Below, piece by piece: positions 8,715 to 15,916 of a DNA stretch of 64,000 nucleotides. The stretch is from Roseimaritima sediminicola (lineage in GTDB: Bacteria; Planctomycetota; Planctomycetia; Pirellulales; Pirellulaceae). Made by a program: the position numbers and the translations under genes. Under the pieces are notes generated by a model, which saw only the letters and a list, made by a program, of their open reading frames with translations, searched no databases and was not told the DNA's origin. The stretch covers positions 1 through 64,000 of the forward strand of contig NZ_WIAD01000027.1 of assembly GCF_009618275.1 (NCBI RefSeq). Direction: 5' to 3'. How positions within the stretch are numbered: position 1 is the stretch's first letter; each line of letters begins with the position of its first letter.

Positions 8715-9428
8715 GTGTGCGGACGATTTAATTTGCGAACCGACGCAGCCAGTTTGGTGCAGATGTTTCTGCCTGCGCTCGATGCGTCCGACGTTCCACC
8801 GCTGGAGCCTCGCTACAACATCGCGCCCACGCAGTCGGTCGCGGCGATCACGGGCGGCGATCGACAAGACCGCAGCTTGCGATTCTTTCGCTGGGGACTG
8901 GTTCCGCCCTGGGCCGACAGCCTCACCATCGGCAACCGGATGATCAACGCTCGCAGCGAAACGGTGGCCGAGAAGCGATCCTTTCAAAAACCCTTTGCAG
9001 CGCGGCGTTGTTTAATTCCGGCAAGCGGCTACTACGAGTGGCTGAAGCTCGAAGACGGCGGCAAGCAACCGATTCATATCCACCGCCCCGATGACGGATT
9101 GCTGGCGATGGCCGGATTGTGGGAAGAGAACCGCAAGGCCGACCCCGAGGGCAAGCCCGTGTTTACTTGCACGATCCTGACCACGCCGGCCAACAAGCAA
9201 ACCGCCGAGATTCACGACCGTATGCCGGTGTTCGTGAAACCCAACGATCTGGATGCGTGGCTGGACGACGACAGCCCGACCGATCGCTTGCTGGAGTTGT
9301 GTCGGCCGCTGGAAGGCGTGGAGCTTGAGTGCACGCCGGTCAGCACCAAAGTCAATCGGCCAGGGTACGATGGACCGGAGTGTCTGGACGAAGTCCGACT
9401 GTCCACCCAACCAGATTTGTTCGAATAG
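8715..9428 (+). CDS. SRAP-domain protein (SOS response-associated peptidase, YedK/HMCES family)
   Basis: SRAP proteins crosslink to abasic sites in single-stranded DNA through a cysteine that must be residue 2. The frame is open further upstream (ATG at 8691), but GTG at 8715 puts CGRF directly after the initiator Met, so Cys2 is exposed after Met removal. GGAGC at 8701 is a suitable ribosome site. This gives 237 residues. The other active-site residues are visible: Asn in RYNIAPTQ, Glu in SGYYEW and His in IHDRMPVF. The product is expected to protect abasic sites in the cytoplasm. The gene is followed at once by a hairpin pair. I see no LexA-type operator. Confidence 0.93.
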   Translation: MCGRFNLRTDAASLVQMFLPALDASDVPPLEPRYNIAPTQSVAAITGGDRQDRSLRFFRWGLVPPWADSLTIGNRMINARSETVAEKRSFQKPFAARRCLIPASGYYEWLKLEDGGKQPIHIHRPDDGLLAMAGLWEENRKADPEGKPVFTCTILTTPANKQTAEIHDRMPVFVKPNDLDAWLDDDSPTDRLLELCRPLEGVELECTPVSTKVNRPGYDGPECLDEVRLSTQPDLFE

Positions 9429-9430
9429 CC

Positions 9431-9489
9431 ATAGTAGCACGGCCGTCCCGGCCGTGAGCGGCTCTCGGCTGGGACAGCCGAGCTACTAT
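9431..9489. repeat. Paired TCC/GGA-loop hairpins (CACGGCCG and CTCGGCTG stems)
   Basis: Two perfect hairpins lie back to back: CACGGCCG-TCC-CGGCCGTG and CTCGGCTG-GGA-CAGCCGAG, framed by TAGTAGC and GCTACTA. The first begins a few bases after the SRAP stop codon. Related pairs lie at 43864-43926 and 45777-45857, and a single one at about 53282. Stem bases differ between copies but pairing is kept. Confidence 0.9.
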
Positions 9490-9515
9490 GTTTCCCTTTG
9501 CCATTGAGTTCCACT

Positions 9516-10517
9516 ATGAGTCATGCTTTCTGTTCTCCCGCTTCCCGTTCTGCCTTGTCCCGCCGCGGCTTTGTCGCTGCCGCGGCTGCAGCTGCAACCT
9601 CCGCGGCCTGGACCACCGGATCGCTTCGCGGCCAAGACGCTCAAGACAACCCGGCCGATACGGCTCAGGCACCGCGGCTGACCCGGCGGCCCAATCCGAT
9701 TGCCGTGTCGACGTATTCCTACTGGCGGTACCGTGACGACAGCAAGTTGACGATCGAAGAATGCGTGGACTTGGCCGCCGAGACCGGGTTCGACGCCGTA
9801 GAAATTTTACATGTGCAGATGCAAGACCAGTCCAACGCGACGCTGCAGCGGATCAAGCAGCGGGCGTTTCGTGCCGGGATGGATCTGTGCGGATTGTCGA
9901 CGCATCAGACCTTCGTCTCGCCGGACCCGGAAGTGCGGCAGAAGAATGTCCAGCACACGATCGACTGCATCGAATTGGCTTATGCGCTTGGCATCCCCAC
10001 GATTCGCGTCAACACCGGTCGCTGGGGCACGTCTCGCTCGTTCGATCACTTGATGGAAAACAAAGGCATCGAACCGCGACTGGAAGGCTACACCGACGAC
10101 GACGGTTTTGGTTGGGTGCGCGAAGGTTTGGAGAAGTGCTTGCCGGCGGCCGAGAAATGCGGCGTCGTGTTGGGGCTGGAAAACCACTGGGGACTGGGAC
10201 GCACGGCCGACGGAGTGCTGCGCGTGTTGCGGGAGGTGGATTCGCCGTGGTTGCGGGCCACGCTGGACACCGGCAACTTTTTGGAAAACCAGTACGCACA
10301 GTACCGGCAGATGGCGCCGGAGACCGTGTACGTGCAGGCCAAGACCTACTACGGCGGCGGCACCTGGTACACGCTGGACATCGACTACGATCGAGTGGCC
10401 AAGATCCTGCGCAAAGTCGACTACCGCGGCTACATCTCGCTGGAGTTCGAAGGCAAAGAGGACCACCGCACGGCGATTCCGAAAAGCTTGGCGATGCTCC
10501 GCGAGGCGTTCGCCTAA
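9516..10517 (+). CDS. Tat-exported sugar phosphate isomerase/epimerase-like protein (xylose isomerase-like TIM barrel)
   Basis: ATG 9516 gives 333 residues; an upstream in-frame TTG is less likely. The N-terminus carries a twin-arginine signal (SRRGFVAAAAAAATSAAW), so the protein is probably exported folded. The rest is an AP-endonuclease-2/xylose-isomerase-like barrel, with a metal-ligand-type Glu in VEILHVQMQ, GLENHWG, TLDTGNF and ISLEFEGKED at the expected strand ends. Members of this family isomerise or epimerise sugars using a divalent metal. Planctomycetes hold many such Tat-signal paralogs; the substrate cannot be read. Residual TatA/B-like genes at 63.2-63.8 kb encode parts of the matching export system. 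Confidence 0.88.
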   Translation: MSHAFCSPASRSALSRRGFVAAAAAAATSAAWTTGSLRGQDAQDNPADTAQAPRLTRRPNPIAVSTYSYWRYRDDSKLTIEECVDLAAETGFDAVEILHVQMQDQSNATLQRIKQRAFRAGMDLCGLSTHQTFVSPDPEVRQKNVQHTIDCIELAYALGIPTIRVNTGRWGTSRSFDHLMENKGIEPRLEGYTDDDGFGWVREGLEKCLPAAEKCGVVLGLENHWGLGRTADGVLRVLREVDSPWLRATLDTGNFLENQYAQYRQMAPETVYVQAKTYYGGGTWYTLDIDYDRVAKILRKVDYRGYISLEFEGKEDHRTAIPKSLAMLREAFA

Positions 10518-10534
10518 GCAGCACAGGCTTTGGA

Positions 10535-10735
10535 GTTTATGAGCCGTTTAGGCGATAGCTTCGGTTTCGTCACCACAGAACCGGGGCCTTCGCCCAAACG
10601 GCTCACATAAGCAATGCGTTTTCGAATAATTCGACAGGCCGTGACACCGCCGGCAAGGGCTGTGCCGCCCTTCGGGCTAATGAAGCGGCACAGGCTTCGG
10701 GGCCTATGAGCCGTTTGTCAGCGAAGCGAAAACGG
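10535..10735. repeat. Dispersed GAGCCGTTT inverted-repeat element
   Basis: GAGCCGTTTAGGCG at 10541-10554 pairs with CGCCCAAACGGCTC at 10591-10604. The following text (AAGCAATGCGTTTTCGAATAA) reappears inverted at 61186-61240, where the same arms form a compact hairpin. A further half copy (CCTATGAGCCGTTTG) lies at about 10705-10718 next to the pseudogene stop. Confidence 0.75.
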
Positions 10736-11400
10736 TGCCTTGAGGTATTCGATCAGACTGCGCCGCGCGGGCGGGCCGTCGAGGATTTCGTCGATCTCTT
10801 CATCACTCATCGTTCCATCCTGGTCGTTGTCGATCCGTTCGAACTGAACGTCCTGGTCCAGGTCGACGTCGTCCGGTGTGGGCTCGGCAGGGGGGCGCGT
10901 CCGGGTCGCGGTGGGGTCTTCGAGGTCGAAGTATTCTCCCGAGTCCGCTCGGTGACCGAAACCAACATGATATTCATGATGCCGACGCCACCGACCAACA
11001 GCGAGATGCCCGCGATCGAGGACAACATCAGGGTCAGCGTGCCGGTGATGTTTCCCAGGGTTGCGGCAATCTCTGTCGTATCCTGTACGCTGAAATCCGG
11101 TTCTTCTGTCGGGCCAATGCGGTGGCGTTCGCTGCTGGACCTCGTCGTTGAAGTCCACGTTCAATTCGACAATCGGACCCGACACGAACGAACCGATCGA
11201 GACCGACAGCACGGGGTGAATCGTCCCGGTGGAATTGACATAGCGGGTGATATCGCCCGACTGGATCTGAGCGGTTTCTCAGCTGACTTTGTTGCGCTGT
11301 TGCCAATAATTCACCGCCGGGCGGTAAATGGCCACGCTTGCAACGCCTACGGCGGCGAAGATGAGAGTGAATTTAAGGATGGCTTTGATCCTGCTAGCTG
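10718..11400 (-). pseudogene. Collapsed remnant: MacA N-terminus + MacB C-terminal piece + EF-hand tail
   Basis: Read on the minus strand, three fragments in different frames follow one another. First is an adaptor start (KAILKFTLIFAAVGVASVAI, then TGTIHPVLSVSIGSFVSG and VDFNDEV), as in MacA/HlyD-type membrane fusion proteins. Next is a piece of a MacB/FtsX permease ([20 protein letters not shown], then [20 protein letters not shown]), which stops after RTREN. Last is a C-terminus with a canonical EF-hand loop, [12 protein letters not shown], ending at the TGA at 10718. There is no ATG at the head: an in-frame TAA lies just upstream. The order is that of a tripartite efflux operon, so large internal deletions seem to have fused remnants of three genes. 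Confidence 0.8.
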
Positions 11401-11423
11401 AAACCTGTGTTCTTCTATCTTAC

Positions 11424-11554
11424 TAAGCACGTCGCAACATTTGATTCGGCTTTACTCTCCCTCTGGGAGAGTCGGGCTCTTAGGCCCGACCCTCCCGCTG
11501 CGCGGGAGGGTGTTGTCGCGGGGTTTCACTGAAAGATTCATGCCGACGTGCTTA
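11424..11554. mobile_element. 131-bp element with 11-bp inverted ends (MITE-like)
   Basis: TAAGCACGTCG at 11424-11434 is perfectly inverted as CGACGTGCTTA at 11544-11554. The interior is made of palindromes: CTCCCTCTGGGAG, GTCGGGCTCTTAGGCCCGAC and CCCTCCCGCTGCGCGGGAGGG. It has no coding capacity and no clear target duplication. It lies between the pseudogene and the next gene's stop codon. Confidence 0.5.
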
Positions 11555-11558
11555 TGTA

Positions 11559-12341
11559 TCAGAACGTACGCAGCCACTGCCAAGCTTCGTCCTCTTGTTC
11601 GCTAGCAAACGTTTTCATTTCGATTCCAACCAACGGATCGAACGTTTTGACCAGGCTGGCCATCCAATCACCCCCGCCGACAATGGCGTATCGCCGCAAT
11701 TTTTTTATGGCCGCCATCTTCATGGACAGGACCGAGCCTTTCAGGATGATCGAGGGGTCAAAACCACTGAAGTGATCCAAGCGGACCAGCAAATCGAACT
11801 TGCCTTCCCGGTCGAGCTGTTTGCGGAGTGGTACGAGGGCAATCTCGACGTCTTCGCGACGCAGGTGGCCGCGATACTCGAACGCCAGCAGGTCCTCGCG
11901 ATCGGTGGGGAGCTGGACGATGGAGGGTTCCCTGGCCGGTTCGGCGGTCGGCTGCTGGTCCTGAGCGGCGAATTCAATGGCTTCCGCCTTGACGCCCTCG
12001 GCGGCTGGGTCAAAGACCCGAATCTCGGTCGTGATCAGCAGCGGTCCGAACCATCGCATCACGGCGTTGTACCACTGCTTGTCGGACAGCACGGCGATAC
12101 GCGGGATGCGACGCATTTTCGGCAACAGGCTGAGTTCCGCCTTGGCATCTGCCCACAAGGCATCACCACTCATGTCGGACCAATCGGTTACGTCCACGAC
12201 GATGCCGATCCGGTCGTGCTGCTCCAGTGCCGTGTCGATCTGATGTTTGAAGGTTTTGACATCGTCGACGGTCAGTAGCCCGATCAATTTGATCTGGACC
12301 ACATTTGCCGCCGCGGCATCGATCACGATTTGGATACTCAT
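11559..12341 (-). CDS. Protein with two SpoIIAA-like (STAS-fold) domains
   Basis: ATG 12341 is chosen because AGGAGA lies just upstream; the open frame continues further but without a ribosome site. The 260-residue product has two similar halves of about 120 residues: MSIQIVIDAAAANVVQIKLI...IGIVVDVTDW and IVQLPTDREDLLAFEYRG...FDLLVRLDHF. Each looks like the SpoIIAA-like fold (DUF3478) of small stress or lipid-binding proteins. The halves are joined by a Gln/Pro/Ala-rich linker. Tandem duplication of the domain is unusual compared with the usual single-domain protein. The protein is cytoplasmic, with no signal. Its partner is unknown. Confidence 0.72.
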   Translation of the reverse strand: MSIQIVIDAAAANVVQIKLIGLLTVDDVKTFKHQIDTALEQHDRIGIVVDVTDWSDMSGDALWADAKAELSLLPKMRRIPRIAVLSDKQWYNAVMRWFGPLLITTEIRVFDPAAEGVKAEAIEFAAQDQQPTAEPAREPSIVQLPTDREDLLAFEYRGHLRREDVEIALVPLRKQLDREGKFDLLVRLDHFSGFDPSIILKGSVLSMKMAAIKKLRRYAIVGGGDWMASLVKTFDPLVGIEMKTFASEQEDEAWQWLRTF

Positions 12342-12543
12342 CGGTTCTCTCCTGAAACGGCCCGGGAATGGAAGGGCACGAGAAAGCTCAGCGGTACCGC
12401 TCGGGCAGCTATCTTCATTATGGAACGCCTTCAAGCCGTTCGGGCTTCTGAGCATTCGGGAGCCGGTTGCGCAGCAAACAAGCCCCTGCCGCGCGACGAG
12501 CGCGGCAGAGGCTTGAGAGCGAAGCAGTACGGCGGTGGGGGGG

Positions 12544-13344
12544 TTAGCCGCGGCTGAACTGCAGGCCGTTGTCCTTGGCACTGTCCAGTTTGAAGGTGAA
12601 GGCGTTGTTGCCGCTCATCGTCAGCCGGCCGCTGAGCTGTTGGTTGTCCTGGCGGATCAAGGTCAGCTCGCCGCCGTCGACTCGGAAGCGGCCGGCGAAC
12701 TGGCTGGACTGGCCCTTCTGGTTGCGAGCACTCCAGACAAACGATCCGTCCTTCTCGAGTTGCAGCGAGATCGAGGCCTTGTTGGGCAGCGTTGCGGTCC
12801 AGGTGCCGACGTGCGCCGGGGCCGAAGTCGCCGGAGCCGGCCGAAACTCGGGCATGCCGGTGGACTCGCTGGGCGTTTGCTGGGCCGGTTTCGATGGCGT
12901 CGTGCCGAGCAACATCTGCAGGGCGTTCTGACGCGCCGATGATCCGCTGTTGGCGGTCGGCGACGGCTGCTGTTGCTGCTGTTGCGGCTGCTGTTGCGGC
13001 TGCTGTTGCGGCTGCTGTTGCGGCTGCTGTTGCGGCTGTTGCTGCGGGCGGGGCGTGCCTGCCGGGGTGGGCTGGCTGGGCTGGGGGGCGAAGCGTGGTT
13101 GCGGGCTGGGCGCCGGCGCGAAGCTGGGCTGCGAGAACGCCGGTTGGGCGTATCGCGAGGGGGCGTAGGAGCTGTAGCCACCGCTGGGGTAGCTGCGGGC
13201 CGGAGCGGCGGAGTAGCCGCCACGGAAACCGCCGCGGTATCCGCCGCCTCCGCGGCCGCCACAGGCTACGGCGGGCGTGACGCTGGTGGCCACGGTGCTG
13301 ACGGTCAGGGCGGAAGCGACGAACAATTTGTGCAGGCGTTTCAT
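12544..13344 (-). CDS. Secreted Gln/Pro-rich protein, lineage-specific
   Basis: The 266-residue protein starts with a signal peptide (MKRLHKLFVASALTVSTVAT, cleavage likely near AVACG). A Gly/Tyr/Arg-rich segment follows, then Pro/Ser/Gln-rich text with about six repeats of PQQQ coded by near-identical 12-bp units at about 12970-13040. The last 90 residues form a compact domain (GTWTATLPNKASISLQL, GELTLIRQDNQQLSGRL) resembling lipocalin-like beta-sheet text repeated in several planctomycete secreted proteins. No enzyme motif is seen. It is probably an exported or cell-surface protein of unknown role. Confidence 0.75.
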   Translation of the reverse strand: MKRLHKLFVASALTVSTVATSVTPAVACGGRGGGGYRGGFRGGYSAAPARSYPSGGYSSYAPSRYAQPAFSQPSFAPAPSPQPRFAPQPSQPTPAGTPRPQQQPQQQPQQQPQQQPQQQPQQQQQQPSPTANSGSSARQNALQMLLGTTPSKPAQQTPSESTGMPEFRPAPATSAPAHVGTWTATLPNKASISLQLEKDGSFVWSARNQKGQSSQFAGRFRVDGGELTLIRQDNQQLSGRLTMSGNNAFTFKLDSAKDNGLQFSRG

Positions 13345-13446
13345 GGCAGGGTTCCCAAAACAGTTGGAAGCGGGGGGGCGAAGTCAGTGAAGGCCCCGGT
13401 GCTGGCCTTCTAAGATTGCAAGCGGAGCCGCCGCGGAAGCGTTACC

Positions 13447-13519
13447 GAAAAAAACAAAAAACGGCTTCGAACTTTCGTGCTCGATCCGATCGACCAATCG
13501 GAGGAGCGTTCGAAGCCGT
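13447..13519 (-). terminator. Rho-independent terminator after the trypsin-like gene
   Basis: On the minus strand ACGGCTTCGAAC (13519-13508) pairs perfectly with GTTCGAAGCCGT (13472-13461), followed by TTTTTTG and a second T run. The loop of 35 bases contains a smaller hairpin around the GATCGATCGG text. It begins 38 bases after the stop codon at 13557, a textbook position. Confidence 0.9.
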
Positions 13520-13556
13520 TTTCGGGGGAAACCTCAGCCAAACGTTTCCCGCCGGC

Positions 13557-14765
13557 TCAGTCGGCCAGCCAGTCCCGCAGGGTGTCCGAGGCGGTTTGCG
13601 AGTTGGTCTTGGGCTCGAGTTCCTTCTTCATCGACCGCGTCAGTTTGGCGACGTATTCCATCGTGCTGCGGACGGCCGCCGGGGTGGCCGTGGCATCGAT
13701 CTTGGCCACGTAGACGATCACAAAGCGTTTGTCGCGGGTCTGTTCGATGGTCCAGCCGCCGATCTTGGTGCGAGCACTCTGCTGCAGCAGGCGGACCAAC
13801 GTTTCCTGGCTGGGCGAGTCGTCTTGGATGTGAGCGAGCGACCAGATTTTGCGAACATCCGCTCGTTCGTAGTACTCGATGTCCTTGGTAACGAGCACCT
13901 CGTGCTGGACGCTCTCGTCGCTGTCGTCGGTTTCGATCTCCAGCGTCACCTTGTAGTGCCCGCTGTCATCCTGCGTGTACTCCAGTTCCGCATCGTCCAG
14001 GACCTTGGTGACCGGCAGCGGAGCCTGTTTCCAGGGGCTTTCGAGGAAAGCTCGGATTTCCGACACGTCCACGCAGTAGCTGACCAAGCGGGCCTTGGGA
14101 GCGATGGCCTGCGAGATGGCCACCAGTTCGCCCTCGGCGTTGACCACCGGTCCGCCGCTATCGCCGGAATTGATGGGCGACTGGGTTTCCACGACGCGGA
14201 AGTCGTGTTCACCGCCGCCGGTGCGGAATTGCTTGCGGTACACCGAGCGGACGGTGCCGGAGGTGTACACCCAGAGGGCGTCGGTCGAACCGGGGTTGCC
14301 GATCGATTCCACCGTTTCGCCAGGGCTGACGCTGTTTTCGACCAGCTTTACCGCCTCGGCGCCCTCGGGCAATTTGTCCAGTTCCACCAGGGCCAGGTCG
14401 CGTTTGCGATCGACCGCGATCACCCGGCCACGGATGCCGATTTTGCGAACATTTTCCAGGTAGAAACTGCGTTCGACGACCGGCGCGTCGTTCTTGATCG
14501 TGGGAAAGAAGATGACCGCGTTGCGGGAATCACCCACCACGTGGGCGTTGGTGATCACCAAGCGTTTTTCGGTGTCGATCAGGACGCCCGTACCGCTGGA
14601 CGTGCCTTCGGAATTCTTTGACAGCACCCACGTGGTGGCTTTCAGGGTGCGGCGATAGGTGTGCACGTCGGCCGCGGCGGTCACCACGTGGACGCACTGC
14701 AGCACCCACAGCAGGGACAGCAGGCAGAAGGCGCGGGCATAGAAAGGAAGGGGACGGATTTTCAT
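13557..14765 (-). CDS. Exported trypsin-like serine protease (S1C, HtrA/DegP-like)
   Basis: ATG 14765 is preferred over 14807: AGGTG lies upstream and the protein then begins with a signal peptide (MKIRPLPFYARAFCLLSLLW). The 402-residue product carries the serine-protease triad: His in VITNAHVVGD, Asp in RDLALVELD and Ser in NSGDSGGPV. The family degrades or checks envelope proteins. No PDZ domain is visible; instead a C-terminal region of about 150 residues (VLDDAELEYTQDDSGHYKVT onwards) is unlike standard HtrA and may take its place. The gene has its own terminator and seems monocistronic. Confidence 0.88.
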   Translation of the reverse strand: MKIRPLPFYARAFCLLSLLWVLQCVHVVTAAADVHTYRRTLKATTWVLSKNSEGTSSGTGVLIDTEKRLVITNAHVVGDSRNAVIFFPTIKNDAPVVERSFYLENVRKIGIRGRVIAVDRKRDLALVELDKLPEGAEAVKLVENSVSPGETVESIGNPGSTDALWVYTSGTVRSVYRKQFRTGGGEHDFRVVETQSPINSGDSGGPVVNAEGELVAISQAIAPKARLVSYCVDVSEIRAFLESPWKQAPLPVTKVLDDAELEYTQDDSGHYKVTLEIETDDSDESVQHEVLVTKDIEYYERADVRKIWSLAHIQDDSPSQETLVRLLQQSARTKIGGWTIEQTRDKRFVIVYVAKIDATATPAAVRSTMEYVAKLTRSMKKELEPKTNSQTASDTLRDWLAD

Positions 14766-15007
14766 CGGAGCACCTGGCGGGAAAAGCGAGTTGGCTGAAA
14801 GCGGCATTGGTCTGCTTTAGCAAGCGAAGCCTCGGCCGGTTTGTTACCCGTTTTTTAAAAGTTGCCTTTCGCCGCACCGTTAACCGCTCGGTTCGTGATC
14901 CGTCCGATTTGCTGTTAGAATAAACCCAGCACTTATTCGGCTGCTTTTTCGAAGCTTTTTTGAAGTGTTCTTATCCCTCTTCTGTTCCCACCCCAAGAGG
15001 CTCTGCG

Positions 15008-15916
15008 ATGTCGAGCGTATTGCTTGTCGAAGACAGTCCCACTCAGGCTATGGAGATCCGTCTGATGTTGGAGGAACGCGGGCACACGGTGTCCGTGGCT
15101 GCGGACGGCACGGTGGCGCTGGAGTCGCTGCGCAAGAGCGTTCCCGAGGTCGTCGTGACGGACCTCGAGATGCCTGGGATGACGGGCCTGCAATTGGTGG
15201 AAACCATGCAGGGCGAGTTTCCCCAGGTGCCGGCGATCCTGATCACCGCCCAGGGCAGCGAGTCGTTGGCCGTGCAGGCGCTGCGCCGCGGGGCGGCCGC
15301 CTACGTGCCCAAGAACATGCTGGGCATGTTGCTCAACCCCACGATCCGCGACGTCCTGGGAGTGCTCCGCGCGGACCAGAGCTACGCGCGGTTGGTCGAT
15401 TCGTTGACCTTTAACCGCTTCGTCTTTCGGTTGCCCAGTGAGCCGTTCCTGATCGCTCCGTTGGTGGACCTGGTGGTGCAGATGGTTTCAGGCATGAACC
15501 TGCTCAGCAGCACCGATCTGATTCGCTTTAGCAACGCCCTGGACCACGCCATCCAGAACGGCATGCTGTTCGGGAACCTGGAACTATCCGCCGAACAGGT
15601 CGCTCAGTTCCGCGAATCCTTTGGCGACGGCATCGAACCCGAACTGGTGGTCCAGCGCCGCGGCGTCCAGCCGTACAGCGAGCGCCGGCTGGAGATCGAC
15701 GTCGAAGTTTCCGAAAGCGAGATCTGCTGCCGTCTGCGCGATGAAGGCCTGGGCTTTGACGCCGAAACCATCCATGGGGATGTGGAAAGCGCCATCCAGA
15801 AAGAGGACGGTCATGGGATCGCCCTGATCACCAGTTTCATGGACCAGGTGACGGTGGATGATTCCAATCACCGTTTGACGCTGGTCAAACACTGTACTCG
15901 ACAGGTCCCCGTGTAA
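15008..15916 (+). CDS. Response regulator with C-terminal HATPase (anti-sigma kinase-like) domain
   Basis: ATG 15008 follows AAGAGG at a good distance, giving 302 residues. Residues 1-120 are a receiver domain: SVLLVEDSPTQAM supplies the acidic pocket, Asp52 in VVVTDLEMPG is the phosphoacceptor, and YVPKNM has the conserved Lys. The second half (about 160-300) resembles the GHKL ATPase of RsbW/SpoIIAB-type proteins: NALDHAIQNGMLFGNLEL for the N-box and DEGLGFD plus GHGIALITSFMDQV for the glycine boxes. Receiver-ATPase fusions are thought to link phosphorelays to partner switching. The stop overlaps the next start by one base (TAATG), so it is co-translated with the hybrid kinase, its likely partner. 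Confidence 0.88.
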   Translation: MSSVLLVEDSPTQAMEIRLMLEERGHTVSVAADGTVALESLRKSVPEVVVTDLEMPGMTGLQLVETMQGEFPQVPAILITAQGSESLAVQALRRGAAAYVPKNMLGMLLNPTIRDVLGVLRADQSYARLVDSLTFNRFVFRLPSEPFLIAPLVDLVVQMVSGMNLLSSTDLIRFSNALDHAIQNGMLFGNLELSAEQVAQFRESFGDGIEPELVVQRRGVQPYSERRLEIDVEVSESEICCRLRDEGLGFDAETIHGDVESAIQKEDGHGIALITSFMDQVTVDDSNHRLTLVKHCTRQVPV

